From assembly GCF_009687905.1 (NCBI RefSeq), contig NZ_BLBG01000016.1:1-46520 (forward strand): 46,520 bases of DNA, written 5' to 3'. Source of the stretch: Lacticaseibacillus zhaodongensis (GTDB lineage: Bacteria > Bacillota > Bacilli > Lactobacillales > Lactobacillaceae). This document shows positions 1-7,679 of the stretch, piece after piece. The notes beneath the pieces are model-generated. The model had not been told where the DNA came from. It worked only from the letters and a program-made list of their open reading frames with translations, and did no database searches. Numbering within the stretch: position 1 is the first letter of the stretch; each line of letters opens with the position of its first letter. The translations under genes and the position numbers were made by a program.

Positions 1-73
1 TGCCCTATTATTTTGTCATTTAAAAGGGGCCTACACTCTTAGCGTTGGATTTCTCCAACACCAGAAAGTGTAG

Positions 74-163
74 ACCCTCAATTCCGGCCATCGCGTTCGA
101 TAGCAGTAGGGCGCAGGTGACGATGAGAACGTTCCGTTTAGACAAGCAAATTCTTCTTTCCAT
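74..163 (-). pseudogene. Possible N-terminal remnant of a DHA2-type MFS transporter
   Basis: The minus strand encodes KRNVLIVTCALLLSNAMAG. This resembles the cytoplasmic lead-in and first membrane helix of lactobacillar EmrB/QacA-type (DHA2, 14-helix) drug transporters, where an acidic residue and TIVNTALP-like motif normally follow. Here the reading continues into an unrelated inverted repeat and stops within 20 residues, so only the first helix would remain. The assignment rests on about 22 residues and could be coincidence. Confidence 0.3.
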
Positions 164-281
164 TAGTAAGTACGGCCAAAAGCAGCCAAATTCTACCTTG
201 CGCCAATTACTTACGGAATACAAATTATTATGGACTTAATTTGCCGTTCAGTTTGCCAATTAGGAGGGTTAAATTAAGTAA

Positions 282-424
282 ATTACCCGGGAAATTAGTT
301 ATTTTAGCGCTGGCGGTAAGCTGCCACTAAGTAACCCCCCCTGCGGCCAGAATCACTGATAAATCAAGCTTTTTGAATAGCCAGCAGTCTTATTACCCGG
401 GCAATTACGCATTTCCCGGGTAAT
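282..424. repeat. Three copies of a CCCGGG-centred 14-mer (ATTACCCGGGMAAT)
   Basis: ATTACCCGGGAAAT lies at 282-295 and ATTACCCGGGCAAT at 392-405. The inverse copy ATTTCCCGGGTAAT lies at 411-424. The last two face each other and form a 39-bp inverted repeat. A fourth copy lies at 20636-20655 within a 20-bp near-perfect palindrome. All four are intergenic. They could be operator sites or a short dispersed repeat; the role is unknown. Confidence 0.55.
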
Positions 425-476
425 AAGCATGAGTGGACACCAAATTCTGTAACACTATATCCGGATAGACCACAAA

Positions 477-517
477 TTGGCTCTCGCCAGCGTAATTTAA
501 CCGCTAACGGGAGCCAA
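477..517 (-). terminator. Terminator-like hairpin after the ROK kinase gene
   Basis: Arms TTGGCTC and GAGCCAA enclose an inner AGCG/CGCT stem. On the minus strand the hairpin follows the stop of the kinase gene at 536, but the U-tract after it (AATTTGTGG) is weak. It is a plausible but not strong intrinsic terminator. Confidence 0.45.
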
Positions 518-535
518 CTTATTTTGAACTATCTA

Positions 536-1459
536 TCACTGTAACAATGGGTAAACTGCGCCCAGCAACCCGGCGTCATTCCGCAAGCCAGCTGCCATGA
601 CCTTACCCAGAGCCTTGTCGCGAATGCGATTCAAGCTGCCATGCTGGGTGAGCAAGCGGTCCATCGTGGCCGCTAGATCCGCCATAAACTGCGGGTTCGC
701 GCTGATCCCGCCGCCAATGAGAATCCGGTCCGGGTCGAGCGTCGCAAACAAGTTGATGCACATGATACTAATATCGTGCAGGAAGCGGTGATACTCGGTG
801 TACGCGGTGTAATCACCAGCGGCGCTGCGCTCCAGCACGACCCGCGCGTCAGTCACTTCTTCCGCATCCGGATCAACGCGCTTGTGTGCCGCGTTATACC
901 GCCGCAGCAGGCCCATCACTACGGACGCGCTGAAGGTCAGCGAGGCGTCTTCCAGGTCGCCAGTCGCATCGTCATCACGGGTAACCATCCACCCTAGTTC
1001 TCCGGCCATCCCGTGGGCGCCACGGTAAGGTTTACCATTGATGACAATACCGCCACCGATCCCAGTGCCGAGCACGATGCAGACGTAATCGTCAATTCCC
1101 TGGGAACTGCCCTGCCAGCGTTCAGCTAGGGCCGCGGCATTAGCATCATTTTCGACCACGACCGGCAAGTCCGTCTTGGCTGCCAAGGTGCCGCGCAGGT
1201 CGAACTCATAGAATTCCATCAAAGCGCCACCGGTCACCAGGTAGCCATCGCGCCGGACGATGCCAGGTGCACTAACACCGACCCCGACAATTTTGTGCTC
1301 AGCCTGATAGGCACTAACGGCGGCGCACATCTTCCCGATAATCTCATCGCGCGCGGTCGGCGTCGCGAAGTGCCCCCGCCCGCTAATATTGCCCTGATCA
1401 TCCACCAGCGCGTACTTAATGCTGGTCCCGCCAATGTCAAAAGCTACATATTCACTCAT
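536..1459 (-). CDS. ROK-family sugar kinase
   Basis: The 307-residue protein belongs to the ROK (repressor, ORF, kinase) family and should phosphorylate a hexose with ATP in the cytoplasm. The N-terminal phosphate loop DIGGTSIKY, the VVENDANAAALAE segment with the catalytic Asp, and the VLGTGIGGGI glycine loop are visible. The usual ROK zinc motif CxCGxxGC is absent after the GAHGMAGELG segment, as in some lactic acid bacterial beta-glucoside or glucose kinases. There is no N-terminal DNA-binding domain, so it is an enzyme rather than a repressor. ATG at 1459 is chosen because GGGGGA lies 6 nt upstream. It sits downstream of a beta-glucoside PTS cluster but is separated from it by a strong terminator, so it probably has its own promoter. 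The exact substrate cannot be read from sequence. Confidence 0.88.
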   Translation of the reverse strand: MSEYVAFDIGGTSIKYALVDDQGNISGRGHFATPTARDEIIGKMCAAVSAYQAEHKIVGVGVSAPGIVRRDGYLVTGGALMEFYEFDLRGTLAAKTDLPVVVENDANAAALAERWQGSSQGIDDYVCIVLGTGIGGGIVINGKPYRGAHGMAGELGWMVTRDDDATGDLEDASLTFSASVVMGLLRRYNAAHKRVDPDAEEVTDARVVLERSAAGDYTAYTEYHRFLHDISIMCINLFATLDPDRILIGGGISANPQFMADLAATMDRLLTQHGSLNRIRDKALGKVMAAGLRNDAGLLGAVYPLLQ

Positions 1460-1502
1460 CCTAATTCCCCCATTTGTGATTACATTCATTTGTCGGCTTA
1501 AT

Positions 1503-1515
1503 TGTAACGCTTACA
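1503..1515. promoter_or_regulatory. Perfect TGTAA-CGC-TTACA inverted repeat in the ROK promoter region (cre-like)
   Basis: On the minus strand TGTAAGCGTTACAA matches the CcpA consensus TGWAANCGNTNWCA except near its 3' end. It overlaps a possible -10 TACAAT for the kinase gene. It may give carbon-catabolite control of the kinase, but the spacing is one base short of a classical cre. Confidence 0.35.
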
Positions 1516-1545
1516 TAAGCCGATGCCACTACGTTGATTACAAAA

Positions 1546-1569
1546 CGGCCGCGGTTTTGCCCGCGGCCG
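1546..1569 (-). terminator. Intrinsic terminator of the beta-glucoside PTS operon
   Basis: A perfect 9-bp GC stem (CGGCCGCGG/CCGCGGCCG) with a 6-nt loop is followed on the minus strand by TTTTG. It lies 40 nt after the DUF2812-like gene stop and separates that operon from the ROK gene. Confidence 0.8.
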
Positions 1570-1609
1570 CTTGCTCATGTTTGTTATTACTGACTAATTA
1601 GTTACTGCT

Positions 1610-2173
1610 TCATTTGGTTTCGGGGCTAGCAGCTTTAAAGTGGATCGAGCTAACCGTGTTCTTGAGTCCGATGACAATGCCGCGTAAGCCGGTAAGGGCA
1701 AACCCAGCACCGACCAAGCCGATTACGAGCCGCAGCGGCAAGAGGCTGGTCCAACCGGCAGTGTGCCCCATCCCAACCGCAATCATGATCAGCAGCATGC
1801 CGAGGAAAATCCCCGCGCCGCCCTTCCATTCCTGAGCGGTACCGTGGTCCAACATGTAGGTGTGAAACTGCGCCACCGCATCCGCATCAGAGGTTAAGCG
1901 CGGCTGCCGGTCACTACGCGTGTAGAGTACGTTGTAAAACATGCCCTTGCTCAGCCGCCCCGTGACCACCTGATCCGCGGCGTTGCGCGCCGTATCCGGA
2001 TCATTTGTGATGACCAACGTTGCCCGGTAATTTGCACCATCTGGGGCTTTACGGGCGACAAAGTGGTAGCGTGCACCCCGGACCCGCTGCAAAATGTAGC
2101 CATTGCTTGCCGCGTGGTTCAGGAACGCTTGCTCCTGCTCAAGATTGTTCCGGATAAAATGATATCTAAACAT
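1610..2173 (-). CDS. DUF2812-like membrane protein
   Basis: A 187-residue protein. The soluble N-terminal part (about 1-115) starts MFRYHFIRNN and resembles DUF2812 proteins, which often sit beside PadR regulators or sugar genes and have no known biochemical role. Two membrane helices follow (about 118-140 and 143-169) with a short charged tail. It starts 20 nt after the EIIB stop with GGAGG upstream, so it is co-transcribed with the PTS genes as the last gene of that operon. Cytosolic domain first, then a hairpin of two helices, would fit a membrane-anchored accessory protein. The DUF assignment is by resemblance only. Confidence 0.6.
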   Translation of the reverse strand: MFRYHFIRNNLEQEQAFLNHAASNGYILQRVRGARYHFVARKAPDGANYRATLVITNDPDTARNAADQVVTGRLSKGMFYNVLYTRSDRQPRLTSDADAVAQFHTYMLDHGTAQEWKGGAGIFLGMLLIMIAVGMGHTAGWTSLLPLRLVIGLVGAGFALTGLRGIVIGLKNTVSSIHFKAASPETK

Positions 2174-2193
2174 TGTTGTCGCCCTCCTTGCAG

Positions 2194-2505
2194 TTACTTA
2201 GCGATTGCCGCTAACGCCGTTTTCAACACGTTCGCGCCGTTCATCATGCCGTAATCCTTCATGTCGATGACTTGAACCGGAATCTGCACCTTCTGCTGGA
2301 TGCCCTTCAGCAGGTAACGGACTTGCGGTCCCAGCATCAGAATATCTGGATGCTCCTGCTCGATTTCTTGATCAATCGAGTCAGCGGAAGTGGCGAAAAT
2401 TTTGACATCATCGTCCTCCGCCGCAGCGGCCTTTTGCATCTTGTTCACTAGCAAGCTGGTGGACATCCCGGCGTTGCACGCCAGCATGATCGTCTTATCT
2501 GCCAT
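2194..2505 (-). CDS. PTS lactose/cellobiose-type EIIB component
   Basis: A 103-residue protein with the P-loop-like phosphocysteine motif of the lactose/cellobiose PTS IIB family: MLACNAGMSTSLL, Cys10 being the phosphorylated residue. It passes phosphate from EIIA to the incoming beta-glucoside in the membrane EIIC. ATG at 2505 is preferred over a GTG three codons upstream because GGAG lies 8 nt before it. It lies 15 nt after the 6-phospho-beta-glucosidase gene. No EIIA gene is present in the cluster, so EIIA must come from elsewhere on the chromosome. Confidence 0.92.
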   Translation of the reverse strand: MADKTIMLACNAGMSTSLLVNKMQKAAAAEDDDVKIFATSADSIDQEIEQEHPDILMLGPQVRYLLKGIQQKVQIPVQVIDMKDYGMMNGANVLKTALAAIAK

Positions 2506-2520
2506 AACTAACACTCCAAT

Positions 2521-3996
<1,476 letters not shown>

Positions 3997-4009
3997 CTAA
4001 TGCGAACTG

Positions 4010-5368
4010 TTACTTTGCAGCTTCTGTCTTAGCACCACCATTAGCTTCTTCAGCAGCCAGGTTGTCCTGTTCCTGCTTGTAGAGCACGTTGTCGTAACGA
4101 CGGATGAATGGCAGGTAGATGAAGAAGGTCATAACCAGCATCAATGCCTGCCAAATGGCTGTCTTCCAGCCACCGACCAGGAATCCAGAAACAATCGCTG
4201 GTGTGGTCCATGGTACGTAAACACCATTGAACAGTGGAATGAGACCGATCTTGATGACAATGTAGGTGAGACCCATGGAGATAGCTGGCGTGATCATGAA
4301 TGGGACGACCAGCAGTGGGTTCATAACGATTGGTGCACCGAAGAGAATTGGTTCGTTAATGTTGAAAATAGCTGGGGCAATTTCCAAACCACCCAAAGCT
4401 TTAAGCTGAGCGGACTTGGCGAACCAGAGCATGTAGACAACCATCCCGATGGTGATACCAGCACCAGTAACGGTCCCGAACTGGTCAAGCAGTGCCTGGG
4501 TGAAGATGTGACCACCGTTAGCAATGGTCAGCTTGCCAGCCTTGAACAAAGTAGCGTTTTGGGTACCGTTGGAAAGCAGGATCGCGGTCATAATGCCACT
4601 GATGATTGATGAACCGTGAACCCCAAAGAACCAGAGGAAGGAAATCAGCAGTGGTGCAATCAGCGCCCCGGCTAGTGAATCGGTGATCCCTTGTAGTGGT
4701 GTCTGAATGACGTTGTAGATCCACTGCAACATTGAGGTGTGGGCAAAGTGGTCAAAGCCCATGTAAACGAGTAACCACATAACGATCAGTGCACCGGCAG
4801 GAATCAGCGCGGTGAATGAGTTCGCAACGTTTGCTGGAACCTGTTCAGGCAGCTTGATGGTGATCTTGCTCTTAACGAACCAGCAGTAGATCCAACCAGT
4901 AATCAGGCCGACTAAGATAGCGGCGATCATCCCTTTACCAGCAAGCCAGCTGGTGTCGATGAAGCCGGTGAGGTGCCGCACGTTCTTGATCAGTACCTTG
5001 CCAGTAGGGCTCATGATTGGTGCGGTTGGCTGGAGAACGATCAGGAAGCTGATCAAACCGGTAATTCCGGCTGGTAATGGGTCAACACCCTCGTTCCGAG
5101 CCCACTCGTAAGCAATCCCGATTACGGCAATCAATGCCATGGCGTTGAACGAGAAGTTCGTTGCCTGGTTGAAGTACGGTACCAAGCCGGTGCCGTTCAT
5201 CCAGGCCGCCCATGATGGAATTGGTAATGAACCGAGAATCAGGAAGATGGAACCAACAATGATGAAGGGAATGACATAAATCATCCCGTTCTTCAGAGCG
5301 GTAATAATTTTGCTATTGGTGAATTTCATCACGCCTGGCAAAACTTTGTCATTAATGAAACTATTCAT
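4010..5368 (-). CDS. PTS lactose/cellobiose-type EIIC permease
   Basis: A 452-residue integral membrane protein with about ten hydrophobic helices, typical length for the lactose/cellobiose PTS EIIC family. The family motif NINEPILFGAPIVMNP is present near residue 340 and contains the conserved Glu of the sugar site. It transports a beta-glucoside with concomitant phosphorylation by EIIB. First gene of the minus-strand operon EIIC-bgl-EIIB-DUF2812, with 28 nt to the next gene. The leader upstream carries a strong cre match and a 22-bp near-palindrome, suggesting CcpA and RpiR control. The C-terminal tail is charged and rich in Glu, Ala and Asn. Confidence 0.93.
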   Translation of the reverse strand: MNSFINDKVLPGVMKFTNSKIITALKNGMIYVIPFIIVGSIFLILGSLPIPSWAAWMNGTGLVPYFNQATNFSFNAMALIAVIGIAYEWARNEGVDPLPAGITGLISFLIVLQPTAPIMSPTGKVLIKNVRHLTGFIDTSWLAGKGMIAAILVGLITGWIYCWFVKSKITIKLPEQVPANVANSFTALIPAGALIVMWLLVYMGFDHFAHTSMLQWIYNVIQTPLQGITDSLAGALIAPLLISFLWFFGVHGSSIISGIMTAILLSNGTQNATLFKAGKLTIANGGHIFTQALLDQFGTVTGAGITIGMVVYMLWFAKSAQLKALGGLEIAPAIFNINEPILFGAPIVMNPLLVVPFMITPAISMGLTYIVIKIGLIPLFNGVYVPWTTPAIVSGFLVGGWKTAIWQALMLVMTFFIYLPFIRRYDNVLYKQEQDNLAAEEANGGAKTEAAK

Positions 5369-5458
5369 AATTTTTGCTCCTTACTGCGCAGCGATTGAGT
5401 TCGCGTACGCTGAATTAACTTGAATAAAAAATTTCCGTGGTTCCGATACAGAATCTAG

Positions 5459-5480
5459 AATGACTTCGGCCGAAATCATT
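5459..5480. promoter_or_regulatory. 22-bp near-perfect palindrome upstream of EIIC, candidate RpiR operator
   Basis: AATGACTTCGG/CCGAAATCATT is an inverted repeat with a single mismatch in 11-bp arms and no spacer. It lies about 90 bp before the EIIC start, between the divergently placed cre and the gene. A second short inverted repeat (GTGAT-5-ATCAC, 5482-5496) is adjacent. Assignment to the neighbouring RpiR regulator is an inference from position. Confidence 0.45.
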
Positions 5481-5504
5481 TGTGATTTATGATCACGTAA
5501 TTAG

Positions 5505-5518
5505 TGTATGCGCTAACA
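5505..5518 (+). promoter_or_regulatory. cre site (CcpA) of the beta-glucoside operon
   Basis: TGTATGCGCTAACA matches TGWAANCGNTNWCA at 13 of 14 positions. It lies about 140 bp upstream of the EIIC start, in the expected promoter region, and should give glucose repression of the operon. Confidence 0.65.
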
Positions 5519-5570
5519 AAGGTCCCTGTATACGGTTTCGCGGCCGTTAGGAACAGTTCCGGAAAGTAAA

Positions 5571-5596
5571 AACACGTCACATTCCTGTGACGTGTT
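5571..5596 (-). terminator. Intrinsic terminator of the RpiR gene
   Basis: A perfect 10-bp stem AACACGTCAC/GTGACGTGTT with a 6-nt loop is followed on the minus strand by TTTTT-ACTTT. It lies 30 nt after the regulator's stop, so the regulator and the PTS operon are separate transcription units. Confidence 0.8.
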
Positions 5597-5626
5597 CCGC
5601 ATCTGTTCTTTAATTGTCGCATTATG

Positions 5627-6418
5627 TCACGGTTGCTCGTTGGTGTCTTTACCATCAGGCTTATCAACGAGTGCCTGCCGCTGCCGGTCCTCATCGATTC
5701 GGTGGGCAATCAGCTCCTCCAGATAAACAACAGGTACCTGCGTCGTAAAATTAAGATCACCGTGTTTTAACTCCGGCATGTAGTAACTGATCACGAGGTC
5801 ACTCATCCGCGCCAAGCGTGAATTGCCGTGGTTCGTGACGGCAATGATCCGCACATCCTCAGGTTGCACCTTCGTCACCAGCTGAATGACTTCCCGCGTC
5901 TCCCCAGACACTGAAAGCAAAATCAGCACGGTCTTGGGCGGCAGGGCGTTGCCAAAGGGAAAGGGCTGGAACACGTCCTCGATCGGCAAGGCCAGCTTGC
6001 CGGCGTTCGATAGGTAACGCGCCCCGTACTGCGCCAGTGAATTCCCGGTTCCGATCCCGTAAAAAAGAACCATTGGGGCCGCCTCGATCATTTCGATGGC
6101 CTGATCAATCAGTTTGTTGAAGTCGGTCGTGTTCACTTTATTGAAGAAATCAGCTAGCGGCACGGTAATGTCGTAACTGTCGGCGGGCTTGTTGTCCAGC
6201 ATGTTGCGCCGGTGCTGCTTGATGGCAAAACGGAGCTCAGAGTAACCATCGTAGCCCATTTTGTTGGCGAAACGGATGATGGTGGTCGTGCTGACGTGGG
6301 CCGCTTTGGCTAGCGCCCGAATCGGCATCCGTTCGACCTCCTCTTGGTGACGGTTAATGTAGTTGTAGATGACGGTCTCTAGTTCATTGAGCGTTTGTAA
6401 TTTATCGTATGGAAACAA
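5627..6418 (-). CDS. RpiR-family transcriptional regulator
   Basis: A 263-residue regulator with an N-terminal RpiR helix-turn-helix (about 1-75; IRALAKAAHVSTTTIIRFANKMGYDGYSELR) and a C-terminal SIS sugar-isomerase fold (about 105-235; FYGIGTGNS and LLSVSGETREV form the phosphosugar-binding loops). It should sense a phosphorylated sugar, probably a product of the adjacent PTS/6-phospho-beta-glucosidase system, and control that operon. The only workable start is TTG at 6418 with GGGGGAG just upstream; no ATG precedes the HTH. A possible extended -10 (TGTTACTAT, 6469-6477) lies upstream. Whether it activates or represses cannot be told. Confidence 0.88.
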   Translation of the reverse strand: MFPYDKLQTLNELETVIYNYINRHQEEVERMPIRALAKAAHVSTTTIIRFANKMGYDGYSELRFAIKQHRRNMLDNKPADSYDITVPLADFFNKVNTTDFNKLIDQAIEMIEAAPMVLFYGIGTGNSLAQYGARYLSNAGKLALPIEDVFQPFPFGNALPPKTVLILLSVSGETREVIQLVTKVQPEDVRIIAVTNHGNSRLARMSDLVISYYMPELKHGDLNFTTQVPVVYLEELIAHRIDEDRQRQALVDKPDGKDTNEQP

Positions 6419-6595
6419 ACCCGCTCCCCCCTTCTGAGTCTAAGCACTGATGTACTGCTACCTGGCCAATAGTAACACAGATGGCAATCATTCTTTAACG
6501 TTTACACGTTGCAAAAATGCAGCTAAATCACGATTTTGATTGTCATAATAATCATCAGTGTACCTTTTGCTATTGCCTACCGTTGCCAAAATAAA

Positions 6596-6619
6596 AGGCC
6601 ACTTCGTTTAAAGTGGCCT
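6596..6619 (-). terminator. Intrinsic terminator after pepI
   Basis: A perfect 9-bp stem AGGCCACTT/AAGTGGCCT with a 6-nt loop is followed on the minus strand by TTTATTTTGG. It lies about 30 nt after the peptidase stop. Confidence 0.85.
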
Positions 6620-6650
6620 AGTTAGTTAGCTAAACTGTTAATAAATGCAA

Positions 6651-7535
6651 TTAATCGTTTTCCTTTAGCCACTTGTCCAGGACGCTGATGAATTCATCAT
6701 GCTGGTCCAGCAGGGCCAAGTGGCGGCTGTTGGCGAACAGGTGCCACTTAGCGCCAGGAATGTGGTCGTAAACGGACTTGGCGATGAGTGGCGTGCACAG
6801 GTCGTCAGTCCCGTTGGTCACGAGCACTGGTACGTGAATTTTGTGCAGCTCATCGGTGAGCTCAAAATCGCTGATGGTGCCATTTTCGGTGAACTCGTTT
6901 GGACCCTCAGCGATCCGACTGGCCCGCTTGCCATTAGTCTCGCGGCGCAATGGCTCTGGTGAGTTCTCATCCGGGTCGTCCCAGCAGTAACGTTCCATGT
7001 AACGGTCATTAGCGGCCAAGTACTTGGGACCGGTGAAATCGCCGGTGCGCTCGGCTTCGGCAATCGCCGTGCGGTCCTCATAACTGAGGTAGGAAATCAG
7101 CCGGTGCTGTTCCTTGGTCCAGAGCTTAATGGATGCAGGTGAGCCGTCGATCATGACGCTCTTCACGCCCTTCTGATCGTAACGGGTCAGGTAGAGCATT
7201 TCGAGCATGCCGCCCCAAGACTGACCGAGCATGTGCAGTTCGTCCAGGTGCAGGTACTTGCGCAGGGCAACCAATTCTTCAGCCCAGGTTTCCTTGACGT
7301 AAACAGCAGGGTCTTCAGGCAGTGAGGACTTCCCGCAGCCAACCTGGTCGTACATGATCAGCTGGCGGCCAGTCTCCGCGTAGTCGTCGATCAGCTCAAA
7401 GTAATTGTGGGATGAGCCAGGGCCCCCGTGGATCAAAAGCAGTGGCGCCTTGTCGGGATTCGGGTCGCCGACAATCCGGTAGTAAGTCTTGAAACCGTGA
7501 AACGGCATGTAGCCTTCTTGAATATGCATCTGCAT
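6651..7535 (-). CDS. pepI: Prolyl aminopeptidase (proline iminopeptidase), alpha/beta hydrolase
   Basis: The protein removes N-terminal proline from peptides in the cytoplasm, part of casein-type peptide breakdown in lactobacilli. With start ATG 7535 it has 294 residues, the usual length of lactobacillar PepI. That start has AAAGGA 7 nt upstream, whereas the reading frame extends 33 codons further without family similarity. Motifs: the oxyanion HGGPGSSH near residue 38, the nucleophile Ser in GQSWGG near 107, Asp in TNGTDD and the catalytic His in SRHLALL near the C-terminus. The WDDPDEN and ENGTISDF segments belong to the cap domain. It stands alone between two terminated units. Confidence 0.9.
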   Translation of the reverse strand: MQMHIQEGYMPFHGFKTYYRIVGDPNPDKAPLLLIHGGPGSSHNYFELIDDYAETGRQLIMYDQVGCGKSSLPEDPAVYVKETWAEELVALRKYLHLDELHMLGQSWGGMLEMLYLTRYDQKGVKSVMIDGSPASIKLWTKEQHRLISYLSYEDRTAIAEAERTGDFTGPKYLAANDRYMERYCWDDPDENSPEPLRRETNGKRASRIAEGPNEFTENGTISDFELTDELHKIHVPVLVTNGTDDLCTPLIAKSVYDHIPGAKWHLFANSRHLALLDQHDEFISVLDKWLKEND

Positions 7536-7679
7536 CAGTCCGTCCTTTAATGGTGAATTTGTACTTCTGCCCTCGATTGTACTACTAAGTAGCCCAGACG
7601 GCGGTGCTGATTGTGAAATATCTTGCTTGTTCATCAGCGCCTGAGCCGCGGAACTTTAGTTAGCTTGCTAATAATATTT

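Larger units (their letters stand above)
1..535. other. Gene-free stretch with repeats and a hairpin
   Basis: No convincing intact gene is visible in these 535 bases. The stretch holds an imperfect inverted repeat (about 28-95, arms CTACACT/AGTGTAG and GTTGGA/TCCAAC), a possible remnant of an MFS transporter on the minus strand, three copies of an ATTACCCGGG motif and a terminator-like hairpin near the end of the ROK gene. It may be a decayed accessory segment. Confidence 0.5.
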
